From NCBI GenBank assembly GCA_035308365.1, contig DATGGU010000132.1:1-64000 (forward strand): a DNA stretch of 64,000 nt, written 5' to 3'. The notes beneath the pieces were generated by a model. It saw nothing but the letters and a program-made list of their open reading frames with translations. It ran no database searches and was not told where the DNA came from. Of the stretch, positions 7,612 through 16,414 are shown piece by piece. Origin of the DNA: PALSA-505 sp035308365. GTDB lineage: Bacteria; Actinomycetota; Actinomycetes; Streptosporangiales; Streptosporangiaceae. Within the stretch, counting starts at the first letter, position 1. Each line of letters starts with the position of its first letter. The position numbers and the translations under genes are program-made.

Positions 7612-8481
7612 ATGTTGCCCCGTATGTCCAGATTAATAGCCCCACAAGGGCGCTGGGCGCTGAGTGGTTTCCTCGCTGTAGCGCTGGGCGCCACACTCGC
7701 CAGTTCCGGCATTACCGCTGCCGGAGCTAGCACACTCGCACACCATGCTGGTGCCCCGGCCTCGCGCCCCTACGTCAAGCTCCAGCCGCGTGGGGTCGCT
7801 CACCCCCTGCGTGCGGGCAACCTGATCAACCACGGCGGACCGGTGCAGAACGCGCCCCGCGTCTACGTGGTCTTCTGGCACTGGACCTCCGACCCCAGTG
7901 GCGAGCAGCCGTACCTCACCAGGTTCCTGTCGTCGATCGGCGGGACGTCGTGGCTGTCCACGGTCAACCAGTATGGTGGCGGCTCGGCCAGCGGCCTGCT
8001 AGCCGGGACCTGGTCCGACAGCGCGTCGATCCCCAACCATCCCGGTGACTCAGCGATCCAGGCGGAAGCGGCGCGGGCGGCCAGCCACTTCGGTGCCGGT
8101 ACTTCGTACAACGTCCAGATCGTCGTCGCAACCCCCACCGGTCACTACACGCGGGGCTTTGGCACTCAGTGGTGCGCCTACCACGGCGCGGTCAGCTCCG
8201 ATCCCAACATCACCTACACCAACCTTCCCTACATGACCGACGCCGGCGCGTCCTGCGGCGAGGACTCCGTCAGCAGCACGCTGGACGGCGTGAGCATCGT
8301 CGAGGGCCACGAGCTGGCGGAAGCCATCACCGACCCGCTGCTCAACGCCTGGTATGACTCCTCGGGCCAGGAGATCGGCGACAAGTGCGCCTGGATCAAC
8401 CTGCACGACATCAGCACGTCGGGTGGGTCGTTCGCGGTGCAGCCACTGTGGAGTAACTCCGCCGGAGGCTGCGTCGGGTAA
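7612..8481 (+). CDS. Secreted EXORDIUM/PHI-1-like protein, array copy 5
   Basis: A 289-residue intact member. Signal peptide RWALSGFLAVALGATLASSG with small residues after it; mature part with NHGGPVQNAPRVYVVFWHW, ATPTGHYTRGFGTQWCAYHG, VEGHELAEAITDPLLNAWYDSSGQEIGDKC and PLWSNSAGGC. The ATG is preceded by GTAGGAG with good spacing. Closest in the leader to copy 3, and in the HELAE block to copy 1. With copy 1 it is one of two members likely to give a full-length HELAE protein. Substrate and function are unknown; export is well supported. Confidence 0.82.
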   Translation: MLPRMSRLIAPQGRWALSGFLAVALGATLASSGITAAGASTLAHHAGAPASRPYVKLQPRGVAHPLRAGNLINHGGPVQNAPRVYVVFWHWTSDPSGEQPYLTRFLSSIGGTSWLSTVNQYGGGSASGLLAGTWSDSASIPNHPGDSAIQAEAARAASHFGAGTSYNVQIVVATPTGHYTRGFGTQWCAYHGAVSSDPNITYTNLPYMTDAGASCGEDSVSSTLDGVSIVEGHELAEAITDPLLNAWYDSSGQEIGDKCAWINLHDISTSGGSFAVQPLWSNSAGGCVG

Positions 8482-8511
8482 CCGCCGATGACCCTCTAGC
8501 ACTCCCTTTCG

Positions 8512-8545
8512 GGCAGGCCGCCGGCGCTGGCGCCGGCGGCCTGCC
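8512..8545 (+). terminator. Terminator hairpin after array copy 5
   Basis: Perfect 15-base stem GGCAGGCCGCCGGCG / CGCCGGCGGCCTGCC with loop CTGG, about 30 bases after the stop codon. Confidence 0.8.
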
Positions 8546-8788
8546 GCATTGACCCACCTGACTTTTGTCACTGTCGCCGGCCGCAGCTGAGCGCGATGCG
8601 CTGACCTGGTGTTCTGGGCCGCCGGCGGCGCAGGACACCGCACTAATCTGGGGTCGTAGAGTGGCCGGGTGGCGTATGTGCGAACGGTGAAGACGGCCTC
8701 GGGCGCGACTGCGCAAATCGCATGCCGGTGAGTTTCCCACGCCGCGCCGGTCTGTACGCGTGAGACCGGCTCGCGGGAGGCTGACGCC

Positions 8789-9355
8789 ATGCGGAAACTG
8801 AGCTACGGCATGAACGTGACCCTGGACGGCTACATCGCTGCGGCCGGCGACGACATCGGCTGGAGCGGGCCGCCGAGCGACGAGCTGTTCCAGTGGTGGA
8901 CCGGCCAGGTGCGGGCGAGCAGCCTGTCGCTGTACGGGCGCAAGCTGTGGGAGACGATGAGCTCCTACTGGCCGACCGGCGACCAGCAGCCGAACGCCAC
9001 GCCGATGGAGATCGAGTTCGCGCGGATCTGGCGGGACACCCCGAAGGTGGTGTTCTCCTCGACGGCCGGCAAAGTCGACTGGAACACCCGCCTGTTCACC
9101 GGCGACGCGGTTGCCGAGATCGCCCGGCTCAGGGCCGGGGACGGCGGCCCGATGGACATCGGCGGCGCGACGCTCGCCGGGGCGGCCATGCGCGCCGGGC
9201 TGATCGACGAGTACACGCTGGCCACCTACCCGGTCCTGGTGGGCGGCGGCACGCCGTTCTTCACCGCGCTGGAGAGCTGGGTAAACCTAGACCTGGTGGA
9301 GACGCGGACATTCCCCGGCGGCGTGGTCCTGACCAGGTACGAGAAGAGGCGCTGA
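8789..9355 (+). CDS. RibD C-terminal/dihydrofolate-reductase-like protein
   Basis: A 188-residue protein of the RibD_C/DHFR-like family, probably an NADPH-dependent reductase of unknown substrate. It starts KLSYGMNVTLDGYIA, has LYGRKLWETM near 50-60, and ends with the IGGATLAGAAMRAGLIDEY and YPVLVGGGTPFF blocks that form the nucleotide site in this family. A GGGAGG site precedes the ATG. It stands alone between the secreted-protein array and glmS; an AraC-type remnant follows it, an arrangement (small DHFR-like enzyme next to an AraC regulator) often seen in actinomycetes. Confidence 0.85.
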   Translation: MRKLSYGMNVTLDGYIAAAGDDIGWSGPPSDELFQWWTGQVRASSLSLYGRKLWETMSSYWPTGDQQPNATPMEIEFARIWRDTPKVVFSSTAGKVDWNTRLFTGDAVAEIARLRAGDGGPMDIGGATLAGAAMRAGLIDEYTLATYPVLVGGGTPFFTALESWVNLDLVETRTFPGGVVLTRYEKRR

Positions 9356-9379
9356 GCGGCCGGGCCTTATGCGTGGCTC

Positions 9380-9510
9380 GTGCCCGAGGAGCTGCCGCGG
9401 TTGCGCCGCGCACGCGACCTCATGGACCGCGAGTACGCTAGCCGCCCGACGACCTCAACGACGCGCTCGATGCCACACACCGCCCGCCAAGTGTGCACCA
9501 ACTTGATAAA
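9380..9510 (+). pseudogene. Remnant of an AraC-family regulator
   Basis: The frame from the GTG at 9380 encodes LPRLRRARDLMDREYA, the beginning of a common actinobacterial AraC/XylS protein. After about 20 codons the frame breaks; the continuation PDDLNDALDATHRPPSVHQ in another frame still resembles PLDLDALARAAHMSPxHFSR, the first helix-turn-helix. Nothing later is left. A short decayed fragment, assigned by pattern memory only. Confidence 0.45.
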
Positions 9511-9520
9511 AGCCGGGTCT

Positions 9521-9552
9521 GCGGCAGGCCGCCAGCGCTGGCGGCCTGCCGC
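9521..9552 (+). terminator. 32-base perfect palindrome before glmS
   Basis: GCGGCAGGCCGCCAGC followed directly by its reverse complement. It shares its core with the hairpins after array copies 1 and 5. It may be the terminator of the decayed AraC gene or a dispersed palindrome. Confidence 0.6.
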
Positions 9553-9635
9553 ATTGAACCCTGCGGCGGTATGCTCCGGCGGCACGTAGCCTTGGGCCTA
9601 CGGCAGCCAGCGGCGAAGAGGGAGGGAACCGGCGC

Positions 9636-11459
<1,824 letters not shown>

Positions 11460-11522
11460 ATCCCCGCTGCCGCCCGCCACGGTGAGCCGCTGGCCCGGCC
11501 GACCGGATCCGGGCTAGCGTGA

Positions 11523-11909
11523 TGCAATCGCATCCTGCGGCTGCTGCAGCAGGCCGGCCCGCAGCCGGCCATCGACATCCGCACCTACCGCCCATTCGGC
11601 ATCGGATCCGAGCTGGTGGCCGGCGGGCTGAACATGATCGCTGAACACGCGGGCCTGCGCCGGATGGACCGCATCTATCCCTACCTGACCAACCTCAACC
11701 GCCAGGGCCTGATCGACTTCTCCAGGGAACAGGTGGACGACCCCGACCGCTACCAGCTCATCGAGGCCCAGCCCAACGTCAGCGAGGCCCGCGCCCGGGC
11801 CGGCCTCGCCCCCAAGATCGTCTACCGCAGCATCAGGCTCACCACCCTCGGCCGCGACTTCTGCGTGGCCTGCCTGCCAGCCAACGGCAGCACCGGCAAC
11901 GGCTGGTGA
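11523..11909 (+). pseudogene. 3' remnant of an Abi-alpha (DUF4393)-like protein
   Basis: Open from just after a TGA at 11520 to the stop at 11907, with no proper start until a GTG at 11616. The translated frame reads ILRLLQQAGPQPAIDIRTY, then an LNRQGLIDFSREQ block and RSIRLTTLGRDFCVACL. These resemble the C-terminal half of Abi-alpha/DUF4393 proteins, where a GPQP-like element is followed by a strand-helix region and ends in LTxLGxxF. The N-terminal half is missing. It could be translated as a 97-residue protein from 11616, but looks like a 5'-truncated leftover of a phage-defence-associated gene. Confidence 0.45.
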
Positions 11910-11918
11910 GCCGCCGGG

Positions 11919-12150
11919 CCCCTGGCCCGGCCACGCGGCCGGGCCACCCGCAAGGCGGTCGATGCGGGCATCGACCGCCTTGGAGCGCGGTTGGGGACGG
12001 TGGCTGGCGAGCGCGACGGCCGCCGAACCCCTGGCCCGGCCACGCGGCCCGGCCACCCGCAAGGCGGTCGATACGGGCATCGACCGCCACCTGAGGGGGT
12101 CGATACGGGCATCGACCGCCTTGGAGCGCGGTTGGGGACGGTGGCTGGCG
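11919..12150. repeat. Duplicated palindromic intergenic repeat
   Basis: Unit A (CCCCTGGCCCGGCCACGCGG then a hairpin GGCGGTCGAT-N6-ATCGACCGCC) and unit B (TTGGAGCGCGGTTGGGGACG plus TGGCTGGCG) occur at 11919-12009. They recur at 12028-12150, where the hairpin is present twice (12063-12088 and 12095-12120). The hairpins have 10-base arms. The block lies between the convergent Abi-alpha remnant and the GntR gene and may act as a bidirectional terminator or be a REP-like element. Confidence 0.7.
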
Positions 12151-12174
12151 GGGGAGCCGGCGGGGGTGGGGTCA

Positions 12175-12915
12175 TCAGGCGAGGAAGCCGCGCAGCAGGG
12201 CGGCGGTTCCCTCCAGGTGCTCGGCCACCGCGCGCCGGGCGGCCGCGGGGTCGCCGGCCAGGATGGCGGTCACGATCGCCGCGTGCTGGGCGGCCGTGTG
12301 GTCGATGTTGTGGCGCAGAATCGGGATCGCGTTGAGGAAGTCGTTGAGCCTGATGCGGGCGTCCGCGACAGCGGCGGCCAGCAGGCTGGAGCCGGTCAGC
12401 TCGGCGATCGCGAGGTGGAACCGGGTGTCCAGGCGGCGGTAGTCTGCGGGGGCGGCGCCGTTGACCTCGGCCAGCCGGGCGGACAGCTCGGCCCGTACCT
12501 GGTCGGCTACCGGGCCGGCCTGGCCGCCGCCTGCCAGCTGCGCGAGCGTCTCGGCGGCGCCGGTCTCCACGGCCATCCGGAACGTCAGCGCGTCGGTCAG
12601 GCTGCCGGATTGCTCGCGGGCGATGCGGCGGGCCTCGCCGTGGCTGGGGGCCGCCGGCGCGGCGGTCACGAAGGTGCCGCCGAGCCTGCCCCGGCGGGAC
12701 TCCACGTAACCGGATTGCTGCAAGGCGCGCAGCGCCTCCCGCAACGTGATCCGGCTGATGCCGAGCTGGGCCGCGAACTCGCGCTCGGGGGGAAACCGTT
12801 CGCCCGGGCCGACAACGCCGAGACGGATGGCGGTGAGCAGCCGCTCCACCGTTTCCTCGAAGGCGTTGCCAGCCCGCACCGGCCGCAGGCTGGCCAGCCT
12901 GAGTCCCTCCGTCAC
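12175..12915 (-). CDS. FadR-type GntR transcriptional regulator
   Basis: A 246-residue regulator with an N-terminal winged helix (about 18-83, FPPEREFAAQLGISRITLRE) and a C-terminal FCD ligand domain. Asp163, His167, His211 and His233 are spaced like the metal-binding residues of FCD proteins (DTRFHLAIAEL, QHAAIV, EHLEG). GGAGGA precedes the GTG start. It is transcribed divergently from the permease-ligase operon that starts at 13491. A TGGTCT/AGACCA palindrome in front of that operon is a likely binding site. The ligand is unknown; a gamma-glutamyl amine intermediate or the amine itself is plausible from context. Confidence 0.9.
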   Translation of the reverse strand: MTEGLRLASLRPVRAGNAFEETVERLLTAIRLGVVGPGERFPPEREFAAQLGISRITLREALRALQQSGYVESRRGRLGGTFVTAAPAAPSHGEARRIAREQSGSLTDALTFRMAVETGAAETLAQLAGGGQAGPVADQVRAELSARLAEVNGAAPADYRRLDTRFHLAIAELTGSSLLAAAVADARIRLNDFLNAIPILRHNIDHTAAQHAAIVTAILAGDPAAARRAVAEHLEGTAALLRGFLA

Positions 12916-13001
12916 GATGATCGTCCTCCGCCGAGTAACAGCCCTGTGGCACTGAGGGTACGCCGCCGGGCAACCCGGACGTTACTGACTGTACGAGACT
13001 A

Positions 13002-13030
13002 TTGACGCCAAGTTATTTGCATGCTAACGT
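13002..13030 (+). promoter_or_regulatory. Sigma-70-like promoter without an intact target gene
   Basis: TTGACG at 13002-13007 and TAACGT at 13025-13030, spacer 17 bases, reading rightwards. A perfect palindrome begins ten bases after the -10 box, that is at the expected transcription start. The next frame (13076) is short and unrecognised. Confidence 0.5.
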
Positions 13031-13039
13031 TCCTGCACC

Positions 13040-13058
13040 ATTAGGAAACTTTCCTAAT
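13040..13058. promoter_or_regulatory. ROK-type operator palindrome
   Basis: ATTAGGAAA-C-TTTCCTAAT, a perfect 19-base palindrome. TTAGGAAA half-sites are, from memory, typical of ROK-family sugar repressors of actinomycetes such as the chitosanase regulator CsnR. It sits at the start point of the promoter at 13002-13030. No ROK gene or sugar gene is in the neighbourhood. Confidence 0.5.
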
Positions 13059-13075
13059 AGACGATCTACCGTACA

Positions 13076-13384
13076 TTGCCTGACACCGCCTTCTTCACCA
13101 CGATGCGGATCAACCAGGCCTCGCTCGACCTGCAGAACCAGTTTGGCGTGGCCGACGACGTCAACGGCCTGGAACGGTTCCTGACCGCCACCCGGCGGCA
13201 GAACTTCCTCATCCCACCTCGCAGGCACCGCGCCTTCCCACTCGCCGAGTTCACCTCACCGGGAGCCCGGCAGCCGGCCGGGCTCGCATACCCGCTGGGC
13301 TGGGACGGGTCACTCTCCCCCGGCAACGGCCGGCCGGCCCTGGCCCGGCGGTTCCCCCTCCGTAATGAAGAAGACAGCCAGTAA
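13076..13384 (+). CDS. Unrecognised short reading frame downstream of the ROK-type operator
   Basis: A 102-codon frame starting with TTG at 13076, MPDTAFFTTMRINQASLDLQ at the N-terminus and a Pro/Arg-rich second half. No ribosome site precedes it and I recognise no family. It follows a good promoter with an operator, so it may be what is left of a sugar-regulated gene, or a non-coding stretch. The remaining gap to the permease (13385-13457) holds nothing else visible. Confidence 0.2.
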   Translation: MPDTAFFTTMRINQASLDLQNQFGVADDVNGLERFLTATRRQNFLIPPRRHRAFPLAEFTSPGARQPAGLAYPLGWDGSLSPGNGRPALARRFPLRNEEDSQ

Positions 13385-13457
13385 CCGGCCACGGCGGCCG
13401 GCGGGCAGATTATCCCGGCCGAGGCAGGCCCTTGACATCGCCATGGTTTGACCTGCA

Positions 13458-13479
13458 AATGGTCTCTTATCAGACCATT
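13458..13479. promoter_or_regulatory. Candidate GntR operator of the amine-utilisation operon
   Basis: AATGGTCT-N6-AGACCATT, a perfect inverted repeat with 8-base arms, directly before the AGGAGG ribosome site (13480-13485) of the permease gene. A TTGACA box lies at 13432-13437 with a weak GCAAAT at 13455, so a bound repressor would block the promoter. TGGTCT-type arms suit FadR-type GntR proteins, and such a gene is divergent at 12915. Confidence 0.6.
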
Positions 13480-13490
13480 AGGAGGTCGCC

Positions 13491-15020
13491 GTGGCAGTGA
13501 ACGAGCAAGCCGCCGGGACGCCCACCGACGACGAGCAGCGCCTGCATGAGCTCGGCTATGCGCAGGAGTTGCGCAGGCGGATGTCCGGCTTCTCGAACTT
13601 CGCCGTGTCGTTCACGATCATCTCGATCCTGTCCGGCTGCCTCACCCTGTACGGCTACGGGATGGGCACCGGCGGGCCCGCCATCATCACCTGGGGATGG
13701 CCCATTGTCGGCATCATGACGCTGATGGTGGGGCTGGCGATGGCCGAGGTCTGCTCCAGCTTCCCCACCGCAGGCGGCCTGTACTACTGGTCGGCCAAGC
13801 TGGCCAGGCGCAACGGGCCGGCCTGGTCCTGGTTCACCGGCTGGTTCAACTTCCTCGGCCAGGTGGCGGTCACCGCCGGGATCGACTTCGGTGCCGCGTT
13901 CTTCATCAACGCGCTGCTGAACCTGCAGTTCGGCACGCCCACCTACCACTGGGTCACGATCCTGATCTTCGCCGCCGTGCTGCTGGTCCACGGCCTGCTG
14001 AACCAGTTCGGCATCCGGCTGGTCGCGCTGCTGAACGACATCAGCGTCTGGTGGCACATCCTCGGCGTGCTGATCATCGTCAGCGTGCTGGCCTTCGTGC
14101 CGTCCCACCACGCCTCGGCCAGCTACGTGTTCACCTCCACCTTCAACGTCACCGGCTGGCACAGCACCTTCTACGTGCTGCTGCTCGGCCTGCTGCTGGC
14201 GCAGTACACCTTCACCGGGTACGACGCCTCGGCGCACATGACCGAGGAAACCCACAACGCCGCGCGCAGCGGCCCGCGCGGCATCGTGATGTCGATTCTG
14301 GTCTCGCTGTTCGCCGGCTGGCTGCTGCTGATCGGGATCACGTTCGCCATCCAGAAGAGCCACTACGCCACCTACCTGGGTGCGCTCGTGCCACCAGCGC
14401 AGGTGTTCGCCACCGCGATCGGGAACACCGGGGCGAAGCTGCTGCTGCTCGTCGCGATCGGCGCGCAGCTCTTCTGCGGGATGTCCTCGGTCACCGCCAA
14501 CTCGCGGATGATCTACGCGTTCTCCCGGGACGGCGCGCTGCCCGGCTCGGCCTTCTGGCACCGGGTGAACAAGCGGACCAGGACGCCGACCAACGCGATC
14601 TGGCTCGCCGCGGCGGGCGCGCTGATCCTCGGCCTGCCCTACCTGTGGAACAGCGCCGCCTACGCCGCGGTCACCTCGATCGCCACGATCGGGCTGTACA
14701 TCGCCTACGTGTCGCCGACGTTCCTGCGGCTGCGTCAGGGCGCGGACTTCAAGCGCGGTCCCTGGCACCTGGGCCGGTGGAGTTACCCGGTCGGCATCAT
14801 CGCGGTGACCTGGGTGGTGTTCATCACCATCTTGTTCATGCTGCCGACGGCCAGCCCGATCCACTGGTCGAACTTCAACTACACCGTGGTCGCGGTGGCG
14901 GTCGTGCTCGGGTTCGCCGGCGTCTGGTGGCTGATCTCGGCGCACAACTGGTTCACCGGGCCGAGGGTCCAGGGCAGCCCCGAGGAACTGGCCGCGATCG
15001 AGCGTGAGCTGGCAGGCTGA
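13491..15020 (+). CDS. APC-superfamily amino acid/amine permease
   Basis: A 509-residue membrane transporter with about 12 hydrophobic segments. It has the N-terminal RRMSGFSNFAVSFTIISILSG and AEVCSSFPTAGGLYYWSAKL segments typical of the amino acid/choline/GABA permease branch. It starts with GTG after AGGAGG. The TGA overlaps the next ATG by one base. First gene of an operon with a glutamine-synthetase-like ligase, aldehyde dehydrogenase, SDR and gamma-glutamyl hydrolase, so it probably imports the amine (putrescine, another polyamine or ethanolamine) that these enzymes degrade. Confidence 0.92.
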   Translation: MAVNEQAAGTPTDDEQRLHELGYAQELRRRMSGFSNFAVSFTIISILSGCLTLYGYGMGTGGPAIITWGWPIVGIMTLMVGLAMAEVCSSFPTAGGLYYWSAKLARRNGPAWSWFTGWFNFLGQVAVTAGIDFGAAFFINALLNLQFGTPTYHWVTILIFAAVLLVHGLLNQFGIRLVALLNDISVWWHILGVLIIVSVLAFVPSHHASASYVFTSTFNVTGWHSTFYVLLLGLLLAQYTFTGYDASAHMTEETHNAARSGPRGIVMSILVSLFAGWLLLIGITFAIQKSHYATYLGALVPPAQVFATAIGNTGAKLLLLVAIGAQLFCGMSSVTANSRMIYAFSRDGALPGSAFWHRVNKRTRTPTNAIWLAAAGALILGLPYLWNSAAYAAVTSIATIGLYIAYVSPTFLRLRQGADFKRGPWHLGRWSYPVGIIAVTWVVFITILFMLPTASPIHWSNFNYTVVAVAVVLGFAGVWWLISAHNWFTGPRVQGSPEELAAIERELAG

Positions 15021-16378
15021 TGCGGCGGGGCATGCTCAGCCTGGAGCAACTGCGGGCCGAGGCGAGTGCGGACAGGATCGACACCGTCCTGATCGTCTTC
15101 ACCGACATGCAGGGAAGGCTGGCCGGCAAGCGGCTGTCCGCCGAGTTCTTCCTCGACGAGGTGGCCGGGAAGCACTCGGAGGGCTGTAACTACCTGCTCG
15201 CGGTGGATGTGGACATGAACACCGTCAGCGGGTACGCGATGTCCTCCTGGGAGCGCGGCTACGGTGACTTCAGCCTGGTGCCCGACATGAGCACGCTGCG
15301 CCGGATCCCCTGGCAGCCGGCCACCGCCCTGGTGGTGGCCGACCTGGCCTGGGAGGACGGCAGCCCGGTCGTGGCCGCACCGCGGCAGATCCTGGCGGCG
15401 CAGGTTCAGCGGCTGGCCGAGCGCGGGTGGATGGCGCTGGCCGGCACCGAGCTGGAGTTCCTGGTGTTCCGGGACAGCTACGAGGAGGCACACGGCAAGC
15501 GCTACCGCGGCCTGACCCCGGCGAACCAGTACAACGTCGACTACTCGATCCTTGGCACCGCCCGGATCGAGCCGCTGCTGCGCCGGATTCGCAACGGGAT
15601 GGCCGGGGCCGGCATGTACGTCGAATCGGCCAAGGGCGAGTGCAACCTCGGCCAGCACGAGATCGCCTTCCGTTACGCCGACGTCCTCACCACCTGCGAC
15701 AACCACTCGCTTTACAAGACCGGGGCGAAGGAGATCGCGGCCCAGGAGGGCATGAGCATCACGTTCATGGCCAAGCCCAACGAGCGGGAGGGCAACTCCT
15801 GCCACATCCATCTGTCGCTGCGCTCCGCCGACGGCGCCGCGCTGATGGCCGGCGACCGCCCGCACGGGCTGTCCGAGCTGGGCGAGCACTTCCTGGCCGG
15901 CCAGCTCGCCGCGCTGCGCGAGCTGACCCTCTGCTACGCGCCCAACGTGAACTCCTACAAGCGCTACCAGCCAGGCAGTTTCGCGCCCACCGCGGTGCGC
16001 TGGGGCGTGGACAACCGGACCTGCGCGCTGCGGCTGGTCGGTCACGGCCTGGGCCTGCGGGTGGAGAACCGGGCGCCGGGCGGCGACGTGAATCCCTATC
16101 TCGCGGTCGCCGCGATGATCGCCGCAGGCCTGGACGGCATCGACCGCCAGCTTTCGCTGGAGCCGGCCTTCACCGGCAACGCCTACACCGACACCGGCCC
16201 GCGGCTGCCGTCCGGCCTGGCCGATGCGCTGGAGCTGTGGCAGAAGAGCGACCTGGCCGCCGCGGCGTTCGGCACCGACGTGGTCGGCCACTACGCCAAC
16301 TACGCCAGAACCGAGCTGGCCGCCTTCGACGCGGCGGTGACCGACTGGGAGCTGTTGCGCGGCTTCGAGCGGCTGTGA
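15020..16378 (+). CDS. Glutamine-synthetase-family gamma-glutamyl-amine ligase
   Basis: A 452-residue member of the glutamine synthetase superfamily. It has the beta-grasp N-terminus (DTVLIVFTDMQGRLAGKRL) and the catalytic barrel with TELEFLVF, GQHEIAFRY, NSCHIHLSL and NRTCALRLVGHG, where metal and ATP ligands lie. It is divergent from the housekeeping GlnA, lacking the usual adenylylation-loop Tyr context near the C-terminus. Family members glutamylate putrescine (PuuA, GlnA3) or ethanolamine (GlnA4) in place of ammonia. Neighbours fit that route: permease before, aldehyde dehydrogenase and gamma-glutamyl hydrolase after. Start ATG overlaps the permease stop. Confidence 0.9.
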   Translation: MRRGMLSLEQLRAEASADRIDTVLIVFTDMQGRLAGKRLSAEFFLDEVAGKHSEGCNYLLAVDVDMNTVSGYAMSSWERGYGDFSLVPDMSTLRRIPWQPATALVVADLAWEDGSPVVAAPRQILAAQVQRLAERGWMALAGTELEFLVFRDSYEEAHGKRYRGLTPANQYNVDYSILGTARIEPLLRRIRNGMAGAGMYVESAKGECNLGQHEIAFRYADVLTTCDNHSLYKTGAKEIAAQEGMSITFMAKPNEREGNSCHIHLSLRSADGAALMAGDRPHGLSELGEHFLAGQLAALRELTLCYAPNVNSYKRYQPGSFAPTAVRWGVDNRTCALRLVGHGLGLRVENRAPGGDVNPYLAVAAMIAAGLDGIDRQLSLEPAFTGNAYTDTGPRLPSGLADALELWQKSDLAAAAFGTDVVGHYANYARTELAAFDAAVTDWELLRGFERL

Positions 16379-16414
16379 GGTACCGGAAACCGGCACTGAC
16401 GGGAGCGGATGCGC

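Noticed and set aside
11919..12150. Repeats with hairpins considered as CRISPR or attachment site
   Set aside because: Only two large units, no spacers, no tRNA or integrase nearby; treated as palindromic intergenic repeat.
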